Shown in pieces: positions 9,428 through 19,174 of a stretch of DNA of 64,000 nt (positions are counted from its first letter, which is position 1; each line of letters starts with the position of its first letter). Both the position numbers and the translations under genes were made by a program. The stretch covers positions 106,916 through 170,915 of the forward strand of contig JBDSQB010000006.1 of the NCBI GenBank assembly GCA_039930045.1, in the 5' to 3' direction. This DNA is from Chthoniobacterales bacterium (GTDB taxonomy: Bacteria > Verrucomicrobiota > Verrucomicrobiia > Chthoniobacterales > DASVRZ01). Under the pieces are notes generated by a model. The model did no database searches. It was not told the origin of the DNA and saw only the letters and a list, made by a program, of their open reading frames with translations.

Positions 9428-10994
9428 GCGCGAGATGCCACTAGTAGCCAACGACTCTGCCAAGTCCAAAGAAAATGTCGTCCCGCGCTGGATTCCGTGG
9501 GTCATCCTGCTTGTGGCCGCGTTCTTCCGCATCGCCTGGCTCGACATTAAACCGGCCCATTTCGACGAGGGCATCAATGGCTGGTTTTGCGATCAGATGA
9601 CGAAAAATGGCTGCTATCAATACGATCCGACCAACTACCACGGGCCGCTCCATTTCTACGTCGAGTTTCTGTCGCTGACCATGTTCGGACGCAACCTCTG
9701 GGCGCTGCGAATACCCGTTGTGTTAGTCGGCCTGCTAACCATCTGGATGGCCTGGGCGTTTCGCCGACACTTCGGAGATCGGGCGGCGGCCATCGCTGCG
9801 GCGGGCCTGGCCGTCTCTCCGGGGTTTGTCTTTTATCAGCGCTACGCCATTCACGAAACGTGGCTCGTCCTCTTTCTCATGCAACTCACCTGGGGCATCC
9901 TGGAAATGGTTAGTCGAGGGAGCCCTCGTGGGATGTTGGCAGTCGTGATCGGCGCGACGGGTTGCATCCTAACCAAGGAAACTTACGCCATCCATTTCGT
10001 CGCCATCGGACTTGCATTTCTATCTTACTCGATCTGGCAACGCGCCATTCCAGTGAGACCCGAATGGGAAACATCGCGACAACACTGGAGTCGGGATCAA
10101 TTCTGGAAATACCTAGCCTTCGCCGTCTTTGCGGTGATTTTTTTCTACTCCGGCAACTTCTTCTACTGGAAAGGATTGAAAGGAATCTTCAGCACTTTCC
10201 TCACTTGGACCCACACTGGCATGGACAGCGCCGGCCACGCCAAAAAGGATCAGCAAATCGGCCCATTCAACTACTACTGGCTCTGGCTCGGATGGAAGTT
10301 TGAGCCGCTAATGTTAGCTGGTGTGGCAGCGAGTCTGGTCACACTCTGGCGCTCGACCGGCCCGGCCCGCTGGCTGGCGCTCTATGCATTGGCCGCGCTC
10401 TGCGGCTACTCGATCATCGCCTACAAAACGCCGTGGTGCGTGATCTCCATTGCCTGGCCGTTTTATCTGCTGAGCGGAATCGGACTCGACTGGATTTTGC
10501 GCCTGCGCTGGACGTTTCTAACCTGCGTGCTAACCACAGCCGCCTTTAGTTTTTCCGTCGCGAGAACTATCGAACTCAACTACCGCAAGTTTGACGACGA
10601 CAAGCTGCCCTATGTTTACGTGCAGACTTATCGCGATGTTAACAAAGTGCTGGAACCCATCGACTCCCTGCTGCGGCGCGATCCGTCGCGAATGAACATG
10701 CGCGGGCAGATGCATCTCGATAGTTACTATCCGCTGCCGTGGTATTTCGGCGGCTTGAACCACGTGTATTGTCCGAAACCGGGCGTGTATCAGGCGGATG
10801 AAGATTCGGAATTTCTCATCTGCGACTCCGACAAAGTGGACGAGCTCGCCGGGCATTTGCAGGAAGCCTACTACCTCGTGCCTTTCCGTTTGCGCTCGGG
10901 TCAGGAGCCGTGCACCGCGCTTTTCAACGCTGCGGTGTTTGGTCCAGAGTTTGGGGATCGCGAGCCGGATCTGACGGCGAAGGAAGCGGAGTAA
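9426..10994 (+). CDS. Agl23-like (TIGR03663) GT-C membrane protein
   Basis: A polytopic membrane protein of 522 aa. The first periplasmic loop carries HFDEG at residues 45-49, the acidic pair typical of GT39/GT-C transferases, followed by NGCYQYDPTNYHGPLHFYVE, the hallmark of TIGR03663 proteins related to archaeal Agl23. About nine to ten hydrophobic segments follow, then a soluble C-terminal part from about residue 385. It probably transfers sugars from a polyprenyl carrier on the outer face of the inner membrane. The start could also be the ATG at 9435. A palindromic element follows the stop. Confidence 0.8.
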   Translation: MREMPLVANDSAKSKENVVPRWIPWVILLVAAFFRIAWLDIKPAHFDEGINGWFCDQMTKNGCYQYDPTNYHGPLHFYVEFLSLTMFGRNLWALRIPVVLVGLLTIWMAWAFRRHFGDRAAAIAAAGLAVSPGFVFYQRYAIHETWLVLFLMQLTWGILEMVSRGSPRGMLAVVIGATGCILTKETYAIHFVAIGLAFLSYSIWQRAIPVRPEWETSRQHWSRDQFWKYLAFAVFAVIFFYSGNFFYWKGLKGIFSTFLTWTHTGMDSAGHAKKDQQIGPFNYYWLWLGWKFEPLMLAGVAASLVTLWRSTGPARWLALYALAALCGYSIIAYKTPWCVISIAWPFYLLSGIGLDWILRLRWTFLTCVLTTAAFSFSVARTIELNYRKFDDDKLPYVYVQTYRDVNKVLEPIDSLLRRDPSRMNMRGQMHLDSYYPLPWYFGGLNHVYCPKPGVYQADEDSEFLICDSDKVDELAGHLQEAYYLVPFRLRSGQEPCTALFNAAVFGPEFGDREPDLTAKEAE

Positions 10995-11000
10995 ATTCCC

Positions 11001-11106
11001 CGGGAGCGCACGCGTCTCGCGTGTCCCAGCGGACGTCTCGTCCGATGGCCTGGAACAGCTTTGAGGCGAGACACCTCAAAGATCACGCGAGACGCGTGCG
11101 CTCCCT
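11001..11106. repeat. Mosaic palindromic element, copy B (arm-M1-M3-arm)
   Basis: Copy B lies between convergent genes. Both arms are present, with M1 (GGACGTCTCGTCC) next to the left arm and M3 (TTTGAGGCG-AGA-CACCTCAAA) next to the right arm. The last arm ends GCTCCC without the final G. Confidence 0.9.
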
Positions 11107-11120
11107 AAAAACTTCCGCTG

Positions 11121-12839
11121 CTACGGGAGCTTGTAGATTTCGCCCCAGTCCTCTGTGGCGATCAACTCGCTGGTTAGCACCCATGGTTTCTCGCTGGCGG
11201 GCCAGGTCTTTTCCTCTTCCAAGCCCCAGAAGATGTAGTGGACACCGAGAAATTTGGCGGCGTCCTGCCAGTCGTCGGCGCCGGTCATGAGACGATCCAT
11301 GGCGCGTTTCTCGGCCTCGTAGGGAATGCCGTGGCCGACCATGTGACCGTGGTAGCCGAGAGCGAGCCGACGACCGGCGAAGACAAGCGGATGCGCGTAA
11401 CCGGGGGCGGAGGCAAAGGTTTCCAGGATGGGAATGTCTTCCACGGCTTGCGCGACGCTGAGGACGACAGATTGATCGGCGATGTCGTAGCCTTTCTCGG
11501 TGGAGGCCAATCCGCCGCAGAGTGAAATGAAACCCGAACCAAAAAAAAGCAGGCAAACGGGCACTCGGACTAACATCGGCGTTCTCACCAGAAGCGAAGT
11601 CCAGAGATAGGGCAGGAGCACGATGAGACTCCACATCATGAGCTTCGTGTTGTCCCATTCCCACGGGGAGAATTGGACGAACAATGTCGCGACTAACATC
11701 CCCAGCGCCGGTCCCACGAAGAGCCAGGCCGCGCGGTCGGGGCGGCGGACTAACATGACGATCAAACCCGCGATGAGAAATGGGAGCGCGCCGAAATTCT
11801 CCAGCCAGTATGTCGCGGAAAAGTGTGCGCCCTGCATCCAGCCGGGGTGCCAGGCGAGCCCACCTGCGGCGTGGAAATTATCGGTGAGCTTCAGCATCAG
11901 AAGCGTCGCGGGGAGAAACGCGGCGGCGATCAGCCACCAGAACCGGCGGCGGTTTTTTCCAAAGACGGCAAGGCTGGCTAACATCGCGGAGAGAAAAAGA
12001 AACGTGTGGATGTGAAAGAGTGGCATCGTGGAATAGATGAGACATTCCAGCCAGAGCGGCAGCGGATTTTTGAGCGGAGTTTCATTCGACTCAGCGGACT
12101 GCGTTTGCCGCCAGTGGGTTAGCAAAAGCAGGCCGGCGGGCAGGGCGTAGAGGAAGCCGCGCTGGGTGACGAAGAGCGCGAGCGGGAGGCTTTTCCAATC
12201 GAGGTCTTGCTGGTAGTCGAGCCATTTGCCGGTGGTGAAAATGGCGAACCCGGCGACGCTGCCATTGAAGAGAAACCCGGCGACGCCGAACGCGCGTCCC
12301 CAGCGATAGAGCGCGATGCCGGTCGCGAGCGCCCCGGCGAGTCCGGTGACGATGAGGGCGTTGAAGAGCGGGACGCCGAGGACATCGAGCAGGGCGTTGA
12401 AGTAATCGATGCCAAACGGGTAGCCGATCGAGGAGTGCGCGTGGATCGGGTTCACCGGCCAGAGCGGCGCGCCGTGGGAGAAAAAACGGATGTATTGGAT
12501 GTGCAACGGGAGGTCGCCTAGGTTGTTGCGCGAGAGGACGGCGATCTGGTCGCCTTTGAGAAAGATGAGCCAGAGGAAGGCGCGCAGGGCAAAGAGGACG
12601 AAGGCGATGGCGGCGGCGCTTTTCCAGAGCCAGAAGTCGTTGGATGTGGGGCTGAGGGAGCGGAGGTTGGTTTTCCAGAGGGTGAGGCCGGTGGCGACGG
12701 AGCCGAGGGCGAGCGCGATGGCGGCATTCGAGGCATGGAGGCCGGAGATCGAGAGCGAAAGGGCGATGAGGGTGCTGAATGCGATGAAGCTCACCGTGGC
12801 GACCCAGTAGTTTTCGAGAATGTGGCGGACGAGACGCAT
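11121..12839 (-). CDS. Large polytopic membrane protein of unknown function
   Basis: A 572-aa protein with about twelve hydrophobic segments. An N-terminal pair at 10-60 is followed by a loop with GAPLWPVNPIHAHSSIGYPFG and then alternating membrane and short polar stretches; the last 110 residues are soluble. The overall shape resembles GT-C/GT39-like or YfhO-like envelope sugar transferases, but I see no clear catalytic acidic pair, so the function stays open. It converges on the Agl23-like gene. Leucine TTA codons are unusually common, nearly always as ATG-TTA-G. Confidence 0.75.
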   Translation of the reverse strand: MRLVRHILENYWVATVSFIAFSTLIALSLSISGLHASNAAIALALGSVATGLTLWKTNLRSLSPTSNDFWLWKSAAAIAFVLFALRAFLWLIFLKGDQIAVLSRNNLGDLPLHIQYIRFFSHGAPLWPVNPIHAHSSIGYPFGIDYFNALLDVLGVPLFNALIVTGLAGALATGIALYRWGRAFGVAGFLFNGSVAGFAIFTTGKWLDYQQDLDWKSLPLALFVTQRGFLYALPAGLLLLTHWRQTQSAESNETPLKNPLPLWLECLIYSTMPLFHIHTFLFLSAMLASLAVFGKNRRRFWWLIAAAFLPATLLMLKLTDNFHAAGGLAWHPGWMQGAHFSATYWLENFGALPFLIAGLIVMLVRRPDRAAWLFVGPALGMLVATLFVQFSPWEWDNTKLMMWSLIVLLPYLWTSLLVRTPMLVRVPVCLLFFGSGFISLCGGLASTEKGYDIADQSVVLSVAQAVEDIPILETFASAPGYAHPLVFAGRRLALGYHGHMVGHGIPYEAEKRAMDRLMTGADDWQDAAKFLGVHYIFWGLEEEKTWPASEKPWVLTSELIATEDWGEIYKLP

Positions 12840-12929
12840 ATCGGCGCAAGGTATCGCAAGTTGGTCGGCGTTTGGCGCGAGGAAAATGCAACTCGACTCG
12901 TGGCGGCGCGCGTTTTTTTATTGGACCCC

Positions 12930-13307
12930 ATGCGACGCTTCCTCCTGACGATTCTCCCGCTGTTCCTGTTGATGAATGTCCTCTGCGCCCGCGACGCGCG
13001 GGAGGATCAGCGGATCGAGTATTTGCTGCAATCGGTCGCGTCGATGAAGGGCGGCGTCTTCATTCGCAATGGCTCGGAATACAGCGCGTCGGAGGCGGTG
13101 GCGCACCTGAAATTAAAGCTCAGCAAGGGCGGCGAGCGGGTGAAAACGGCGGAGGATTTCATCGCCGGGTGCGCCAGCAAGTCGTCGTTCAGCGGGACGC
13201 CTTACCAGATTCGGCTGCCGGATGGAAAGACGGTGGAAACCGGCCCGTATTTCCTAGGAAAACTGCGGGAGTTTGATCGGGATCACCCGAAGCAGGCGGC
13301 AAAATAG
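12930..13307 (+). CDS. DUF5329 family exported protein
   Basis: A 125-aa protein with a signal peptide (RRFLLTILPLFLLMNVLCA). The mature part has EDQRIEYLLQSVASMKGGVFIRNGSEYSA, then EAVAHLKLKL and ETGPYFLGKLREFD. This order (EIxYLL, FIRNGxxY, AxxHL, a C-terminal YLxxxLxxF) is that of DUF5329, whose function is unknown. The usual family cysteine in the SxCxFIRNG context is replaced here by a glycine. The ATG at 12930 is chosen because the signal peptide starts there. It diverges from the membrane protein at 12839. Confidence 0.75.
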   Translation: MRRFLLTILPLFLLMNVLCARDAREDQRIEYLLQSVASMKGGVFIRNGSEYSASEAVAHLKLKLSKGGERVKTAEDFIAGCASKSSFSGTPYQIRLPDGKTVETGPYFLGKLREFDRDHPKQAAK

Positions 13308-13323
13308 CGAGCCAATCACCAGG

Positions 13324-13449
13324 AACTGCGCGGAGCATTGTGGAAAGTCGCAGTGGCATTTGCGGGACTGCGCGGCGCATTGTGGAAAGTTGCAATGGCA
13401 TTTGCGGGACTGCGCGGAGCATTGCGGAAAGTCGCAATGGCATTTGCAG
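13324..13449. repeat. Three 42-bp tandem units
   Basis: Units at 13324-13365, 13366-13407 and 13408-13449, then a short fourth start. Each unit runs from GACTGCGCGG(A/C)GCATTG to TGGCATTTGCGG and differs from its neighbours at only a few positions. It lies between the end of the DUF5329 gene and the end of argH, in otherwise featureless DNA. The unit length is four helical turns. Confidence 0.95.
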
Positions 13450-13530
13450 GGCTGCGTGAGACCTGGTGGGTTTTTGCGAAGCCGATCCGGCCCCAATGAT
13501 CGAGCGCCTGTGAAGGCCTCAGAGCGTCAG

Positions 13531-14898
13531 TTATGCCGCCAAAAGCTCATTCCAGCGCGTGAGCTCGCTCTGGATGTTCTCCGGCGACGGTGCGCCAATG
13601 CCTTGGCGGGCGGCGAGGGAGGCTTGGGGGTTGAGGATGGTGTAAATGTCTTCCTCGAAGGCACTGGAACTCGACTGAAAATCGGCCAGCGAGAGGTCGG
13701 CTAGGCCGCAATTGCGTTCGTTGCAGAGGGCAACCAACCCGCCCACGATCTCGTGCGAATGACGAAACGGGACGCCACGTTTCACCAAATAATCGGCCAG
13801 ATCGGTGGCGATGAGGTTCCAATCGTCGGCGGCAGCGGCCATGCGGGCGGTGTTGACGCGCGCCTCGGACATCATGCCGGCGAAGACTTCGAGGGCGTTT
13901 TTGACGGTATCGATGGAGTCGAAGATGGGCTCCTTGTCCTCCTGCATGTCGCGATTGTAGGTCATCGGGAGGCCCTTCAACGTGGTGAGGAGGGAGAGGA
14001 GATTGCCGTAGAGTCGGCCGGTTTTGCCCCGAGTCAGCTCGGCGACGTCGGGGTTTTTTTTCTGCGGCATGAGGCTGGAGCCGGTGGTGTAGGCGTCGCT
14101 GAGGGTGACGTAGCCAAACTCGGCGCTGGCCCAGAGAATGACGTCCTCGCTGAGGCGCGAAAGATGCATGCCGATGAGGGCGAGGGCGTTGAGGAGTTCG
14201 ACGGCGAAATCGCGGTCGCTGACGGCGTCCATGCTGTTGTGGGTGACGCTGTCGAAGCCGAGCAAGTTGGCGATGTAAGTCCGGTCGAGGACGATGGTGG
14301 AACCCGCGATCGCGCCGGAGCCGAGCGGGAGCGAATTCATCCGACGAGCCGTGTCAGTGAGCCGGGAGTCGTCACGCGAAAACATCTCGATGTAAGCCAA
14401 CAAATGATGCGCAAAATAAACGGGCTGGGCGCGTTGCAGGTGGGTGTAGCCGGGGAGGATGGCGTCGGCGTTTTTTCCGGCGAGTGCTAATAGACTCTGC
14501 TGCAAGGTGCGGAGTGCGGCTTGAATGTGGACGATCTCGTCGCGCAGATAGAGCCGCAAGTCGGTCGCGACCTGGTCGTTGCGGGAACGCGCGGTGTGGA
14601 GTTTCGCGCCCGCCGAGCCGATGCGCCGGGTGAGCTCGGCCTCAATGTTCATGTGGACGTCTTCGAGGGCGGTATCCCATTGGAAATGTCCCGCGTCGAT
14701 GTCGGCCTCGATGCCGAGCAGGCCGTCCTTGATTTGCTGCAACTCTGCAGGCGTCAGGAGTCCGGCTTTTTCCAACGCCGAAGCGTGCGCGATGGACCCC
14801 TGAATGTCGTGACGATACAACCGCCAGTCGAAGGAGATGGATTCCGAGAAAGTGCGGAGAGAATCCGCCGTCGATTGCTTAAAACGTCCGCGCCACAT
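13531..14898 (-). CDS. argH: Argininosuccinate lyase
   Basis: Splits argininosuccinate into arginine and fumarate, the last step of arginine synthesis. The 455-aa product contains the superfamily signature GSSLMPQKKNPD with the catalytic serine. Other typical blocks are HTARSRNDQVATDLRL, GYTHLQRAQPV and LPLGSGAIAG. I take the ATG at 14898 (MWRGRF); a longer frame to 14934 lacks family similarity. It follows the Fur-family gene by eight bases on the same strand, so the two probably share a transcript. Confidence 0.97.
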   Translation of the reverse strand: MWRGRFKQSTADSLRTFSESISFDWRLYRHDIQGSIAHASALEKAGLLTPAELQQIKDGLLGIEADIDAGHFQWDTALEDVHMNIEAELTRRIGSAGAKLHTARSRNDQVATDLRLYLRDEIVHIQAALRTLQQSLLALAGKNADAILPGYTHLQRAQPVYFAHHLLAYIEMFSRDDSRLTDTARRMNSLPLGSGAIAGSTIVLDRTYIANLLGFDSVTHNSMDAVSDRDFAVELLNALALIGMHLSRLSEDVILWASAEFGYVTLSDAYTTGSSLMPQKKNPDVAELTRGKTGRLYGNLLSLLTTLKGLPMTYNRDMQEDKEPIFDSIDTVKNALEVFAGMMSEARVNTARMAAAADDWNLIATDLADYLVKRGVPFRHSHEIVGGLVALCNERNCGLADLSLADFQSSSSAFEEDIYTILNPQASLAARQGIGAPSPENIQSELTRWNELLAA

Positions 14899-14906
14899 GA
14901 CCGGAG

Positions 14907-15374
14907 TTAGGCAGGAATGAGGCGCTTCTGGCAAGTGCCGACGCGTTGCAACTCGTCGCAGTGCGCTTCGATGCGGATCATTTTTGCCTCGGGCGAGAAG
15001 CCGAGCCGCTTCGAGATGCAGTCTTCCATGGTGTTGATCCCGATGTCTTCAAACTCGACGATGCGGTCGCAATCGACGCAGATGAGGTGATTGTGATGCG
15101 GGTGATCGACGAAATTCGGGTCGTAGTATTTGAAGTCGCGGCCAAAGTCCATTTCGCGAAGCATTCCGCTCTGCACGAGGATCGGGAGGGTGCGGTAAAC
15201 GGTGGCGCGGGAGACGGATTTGTCGAGTTTGCGCGCCATGAGGAGGAGATCCTCGGCGGTGTAATGTTCGTTGGTGGAAAACGCCGCCTCGACGATGGCA
15301 TCGCGCTGGGTGGTGCGGCGGAAGCCTTTTTCCTTGAGGAAAGCCTCCATACGTTCACGAGTCAGCGGGTCCAT
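14907..15374 (-). CDS. Fur-family metal-responsive regulator
   Basis: A 155-aa DNA-binding repressor. The winged helix occupies residues 8-85 (GFRRTTQRDAIVEA; SRATVYRTLPILVQSGML is the recognition helix). The dimer and metal domain follows, with HHNHLICVDC at 93-102. Only one CxxC pair is present (C99, C102); the second pair, which in many family members completes a structural zinc site, is reduced to a single C148 near the C-terminus. Fur, Zur and PerR cannot be separated by eye. It is the first gene of a pair with argH and diverges from ilvB. Confidence 0.92.
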   Translation of the reverse strand: MDPLTRERMEAFLKEKGFRRTTQRDAIVEAAFSTNEHYTAEDLLLMARKLDKSVSRATVYRTLPILVQSGMLREMDFGRDFKYYDPNFVDHPHHNHLICVDCDRIVEFEDIGINTMEDCISKRLGFSPEAKMIRIEAHCDELQRVGTCQKRLIPA

Positions 15375-15522
15375 TGTTTGCGACTATAATTTACGAGAGA
15401 ATCGAGTCAACCACGGACGCCCGTCTCCTGTGAGGGGACTGGAACTCGAATGAAAACCGTCGCCTTTCGGCTTGTTCGCGCGCCGTTTTTAGGCTAGATA
15501 CTTCGCCCTCTTCAAAAAACTT

Positions 15523-17337
15523 ATGAGCACGACCCCTGCCGCAGACATTATTCATTCCATTAGCATGGCCGCCGAGCGCGGTGAAGTCATGAACGGGGCG
15601 GAAATCCTCGTCGCCTGCATGGAACGCGAAGGCGTGGACACCATTTTTGCCTATCCGGGCGGCGCTTCCATGCCGATCCACCAGGCGCTGACGAAATCGA
15701 CTAAGATTCGGACCTTGCTCCCGCGTCACGAGCAGGGCGGCGTGTTTGCGGCGGGCGGTTATGCGCGGGCGACGGGTCGCGCGGGTGTCTGCATGGCGAC
15801 CTCGGGACCGGGCGCGACGAACCTCGTTACGGGCATCGCGGATGCGTTCATGGATTCGATTCCGCTGATCGCGATTACGGGTCAAGTGCCTCAGGCGATG
15901 ATTGGGCGCGGGGCGTTTCAGGAGACGGATGTCTTTGGAATGACGCTGCCCATCGTGAAGCACAATTACCTCGTTTGGGACGTGAATGAGATCCCGCGCA
16001 TAGTAAAGGAGGCGTTTTACATTGCCCAAAGCGGTCGTCCGGGTCCGGTTTTGATTGATGTTCCAAAAAACATCCAGAACTCCCGCACGCAGCCGGTTTT
16101 CCCGGTGAATATCGATCTGCGCGGTTATCAGCCGAGTCCGAAGGCGGACGATCTGGCTTTGAACGAAGTCATCGGCATGATCGCCGCGGCCAAGCATCCG
16201 ATGATCTATTGCGGCGGTGGAATTATTTCCGGCGAAGCGTCGGCGGAGTTGCTGGAATTTGTTGAGCGTTCGCAAATCCCAGTCGCGACGACTTTGATGG
16301 GTATCGGCGGTTTTCCCGAAACGCATGAGCTGTCGCTGAAATGGCTGGGCATGCACGGGACGGTTTACGCGAACAACGCGGTGAACGAGGCCGACTTGCT
16401 GCTGGCTATCGGCGTGCGTTTTGACGACCGCGTGACGGGCAAAATCGAGACGTTTGCCGAGCACGGCACGATTGTTCACATCGACATCGACAACTCGGAG
16501 ATCAACAAAAACAAAGTCGTGCGCCTGCCGATCTTGAGCGACGTGAAGTACGCCCTGACTCGACTGAACGAGTTGCTCGCCAAGAGCGGTCGCGAGAGGG
16601 TAAAAACCGGTTTTACCGCGTTCCCAGACTGGTATATCCAGATCAACTCTTGGAGAAAAGAATTCCCGTTTTGTTTCAAAGACACCGAGGAACTCATCCA
16701 GCCGCAATATCCGATTCAACTCCTTTGCGAGATGACCAAGGGCGAGGCGATCATCACGACCGGCGTGGGTCAGCATCAAATGTGGGCCGCGCAACATTAC
16801 GACTACGATAAACCCCGGACTTTGATCACCTCCGCCGGCCTCGGCACGATGGGCTTCGGCCTGCCCGCCGCCATTGGAGCCAAAGTCGCGTTTCCCGACA
16901 AGGAAGTCATCGACATCGACGGCGACGGCTCGTTTTTGATGAACGTTCAGGAGCTGGCCCTCGCTCATATCGAGAAGATCGCCGCCAAAGTCATCATTCT
17001 AAACAACCAATACCTCGGCATGGTCGTGCAATGGGAAGACCGCTTCTACAAGAGCAACCGCGGCCACACTTTCCTCGGCGACCCGGACGATTTGGAGCGC
17101 ATTTATCCCGATTACCCGACGATGTGCGCCGGGTTTGGCGTCACTTGCGAGCGCGTCATTCACAAGAAAGACCTCCGCGCCGCCATCCAGCGGATGCTCG
17201 ATTCCAAGGAATGTTACGTCCTCGACGTCATGGTTCCCTACACCGAGCACGTGTTGCCGATGATTCCGAGCGGCGGGAGCTACAAGGACGTCATCACTGA
17301 GGGCCGCGACACGTTGCAGGCCGGTTCGGGTTTGTAA
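15523..17337 (+). CDS. ilvB: Acetolactate synthase, large (catalytic) subunit
   Basis: ThDP-dependent enzyme that makes 2-acetolactate or 2-aceto-2-hydroxybutyrate for valine, leucine and isoleucine. The product is 604 aa. The N-terminal domain has [16 protein letters not shown] and the catalytic glutamate in LLPRHEQGG. The central FAD-type domain covers about 225-360. The C-terminal ThDP motif is GDGSFLMN...[11 protein letters not shown]. It is a full-length member of the family. No ilvN regulatory subunit gene lies next to it, which is unusual. An internal start at ATG 15565 is possible; the first 14 residues are not conserved. Confidence 0.95.
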   Translation: MSTTPAADIIHSISMAAERGEVMNGAEILVACMEREGVDTIFAYPGGASMPIHQALTKSTKIRTLLPRHEQGGVFAAGGYARATGRAGVCMATSGPGATNLVTGIADAFMDSIPLIAITGQVPQAMIGRGAFQETDVFGMTLPIVKHNYLVWDVNEIPRIVKEAFYIAQSGRPGPVLIDVPKNIQNSRTQPVFPVNIDLRGYQPSPKADDLALNEVIGMIAAAKHPMIYCGGGIISGEASAELLEFVERSQIPVATTLMGIGGFPETHELSLKWLGMHGTVYANNAVNEADLLLAIGVRFDDRVTGKIETFAEHGTIVHIDIDNSEINKNKVVRLPILSDVKYALTRLNELLAKSGRERVKTGFTAFPDWYIQINSWRKEFPFCFKDTEELIQPQYPIQLLCEMTKGEAIITTGVGQHQMWAAQHYDYDKPRTLITSAGLGTMGFGLPAAIGAKVAFPDKEVIDIDGDGSFLMNVQELALAHIEKIAAKVIILNNQYLGMVVQWEDRFYKSNRGHTFLGDPDDLERIYPDYPTMCAGFGVTCERVIHKKDLRAAIQRMLDSKECYVLDVMVPYTEHVLPMIPSGGSYKDVITEGRDTLQAGSGL

Positions 17338-17364
17338 AACCGCGCCCCGGCGGCCTTCGTGATT

Positions 17365-19167
17365 CTAAAGGGCGTCCAGAACGAGTTGGGGAGTAATGAC
17401 TTCAGGCAGCACTCGAGGAGACAGGGTGCGGTCAGCAGGGTAGATGATGTAGAGAGGCACGCCCGCGCGTCCGTAGTGTTTGAGGACTTTGGTAATGGCG
17501 GGATCGCCGCTGGTCCAGTCGGCTTCAAGAAAGAAGATGTGGCGGTCACGAAAAGCAGACTGAACGGCAGCGGAGTCGATGGTGAGACGTTTATTCGTTT
17601 TGCAGGAGAGGCACCAATCGGCGGTGAAATCGACGAAAACGGTCTGATCGGTGGCCAGTGCGGCGGCGAGTTGCGCGTCGAAACTAAGGGTGGATTTCGC
17701 AATTTCCCGCTTGGGTTGGAACCAGATGCAAGTGGAGGCGATGAGTCCGAGGACGATGACGAGAGCTATCGCACCAAAGCGTTTCAAGCCTGTTTTCACA
17801 GCAGGAGCCAGGAAGGTGCCGTAAATCCAAGCTCCCAAGCCGCAAAGGAGGAGTAGAGTGCCGAGAAAAGCGACGGCGTTGACGCCTAGTTGACGCCCTA
17901 CGATCCAGATGAACCAGACGAGAGTGGCCAATAGTAGGAAGCCCATGAATTCCTTGAGGTGAACCATCCACATTCCGGGTCTAGGCAGGAAGCGCAGCCA
18001 GCGGGGATTTGCACAAATGAGCAGGTAGGGCGAGCTCATGCCGAGAGCGATGGCAGCAAAGACGGCAAGGAGTGACAGCGGGGGCTGGGTAAGGGCAAAA
18101 GCCAGTGTGGTTCCCAAGTAAGGCGCGGTACAGGGAGTGCCAAGGATGGTGGCAAACATGCCTTGAAAGAAAGCTCCACCATAGCCGTCGTTTCCGGCGG
18201 TATTGTCGAGTTTGGTAATGGTAGAGCTCGGCAATGTGATCTCGAAGACGCCAAGTAAATTCAGAGCGAAGAGAAAGATGAGAATGCAGAGGCCGATATT
18301 AAACCAAGGGTTTTGGAATTGCTGAGCCCAGACGATTTCACGTCCGGTAGAGCGAAGAATAAGTAGAACAACGGCGATACCCAGGAACCAGGCAAACATG
18401 CCTGCCGCAAAGGCGAGGCCAAGCCGCATAATCCGCTGCCGCGATTCCCCGGCTTGCTTAACGAAAGAAAACATCTTCAGCGAAATCACGGGAAGAACAC
18501 AGGGCATGAGATTCAGGATCAACCCGCCGATAAAACCGAAGAGCAAGGCAGGGAGAAGAGTAAGGTTGGAGGTCGGCGGAACGGAGGGGGCGGTAATGAC
18601 CTTGTTAGGAACAAGCGTCTTGTAGTGGGCAAAAAAAACATTATCGGGACTACTAAATACCTTGCCTGTGGTGAGATGAAGAGTGAGGTCCGCCTTGCCG
18701 GGCACACACATGTTTTTGCAGACTAGCCAGCTCGCTTGAGCGCCGATAGTGATCCCACTCTCGGGCAGCTTGGCGGGCGGAGTGACCGTGGCAAAGAGAA
18801 GGACTTCACCACTGTAAACATTTACTTGGAGATTGCCCTCTTCTTTAACAACATGATGCGCAGGCCACTGCAGATCACCGACTTGAAATCCAGCAGGCAG
18901 TGTCCAATCGATTTTTGTCGGCAAACCGGTGTCGCCGGGCAACCGCCAGTAGATGTGCCAACCGGGTGCCATAGTTAAAAGGACGCCGACTTGGAATGAC
19001 TTTCCCGAAGCTATGCTGGTGGTGTCGGAAATGAGACGTGCATTAACTAGTGTTTGTCCTTCATAGATTTGGGTAGAAGCGCTGGCGAGCAGGCAAAAGA
19101 GCGCGACTAAAGAGAGCGCGAACTTTTTGGGGTCTAGTTTTAGTTTCATGTTAGGAGAAAAATGCAT
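17365..19167 (-). CDS. dsbD: Thiol:disulfide interchange protein DsbD
   Basis: Moves electrons from cytoplasmic thioredoxin across the inner membrane to periplasmic thiol proteins. The 600-aa product has a signal peptide (ALSLVALFCLLASAS), an N-terminal periplasmic domain with the cysteine pair in VCKNMCVPG, eight membrane segments including MPCVLPV and LGTPCTAPYLG (the two transmembrane cysteines), and a C-terminal thioredoxin domain with WCLSC. All six redox cysteines are present. The start may be ATG 19167, TTG 19170 or ATG 19150. It diverges from the DUF3570/ApbE cluster, and its base composition matches that cluster more than the flanks. Confidence 0.93.
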   Translation of the reverse strand: MHFSPNMKLKLDPKKFALSLVALFCLLASASTQIYEGQTLVNARLISDTTSIASGKSFQVGVLLTMAPGWHIYWRLPGDTGLPTKIDWTLPAGFQVGDLQWPAHHVVKEEGNLQVNVYSGEVLLFATVTPPAKLPESGITIGAQASWLVCKNMCVPGKADLTLHLTTGKVFSSPDNVFFAHYKTLVPNKVITAPSVPPTSNLTLLPALLFGFIGGLILNLMPCVLPVISLKMFSFVKQAGESRQRIMRLGLAFAAGMFAWFLGIAVVLLILRSTGREIVWAQQFQNPWFNIGLCILIFLFALNLLGVFEITLPSSTITKLDNTAGNDGYGGAFFQGMFATILGTPCTAPYLGTTLAFALTQPPLSLLAVFAAIALGMSSPYLLICANPRWLRFLPRPGMWMVHLKEFMGFLLLATLVWFIWIVGRQLGVNAVAFLGTLLLLCGLGAWIYGTFLAPAVKTGLKRFGAIALVIVLGLIASTCIWFQPKREIAKSTLSFDAQLAAALATDQTVFVDFTADWCLSCKTNKRLTIDSAAVQSAFRDRHIFFLEADWTSGDPAITKVLKHYGRAGVPLYIIYPADRTLSPRVLPEVITPQLVLDAL

Positions 19168-19174
19168 CAAAGGC

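Noticed and set aside
13324..13449. Possible CRISPR array
   Set aside because: Units abut directly without unique spacers, and no cas gene is present.
13189..13704. Repeat-containing open frames across the 42-bp tandem units
   Set aside because: They stay open only because the unit is a multiple of three and lacks stops; they have no start signal and extend into argH and the DUF5329 gene.
15391..16968. A 525-codon open frame antisense to ilvB
   Set aside because: It lies wholly opposite a well-conserved enzyme and its peptide is rich in His, Arg and Gln with no domain; long antisense frames are expected in GC-rich DNA.
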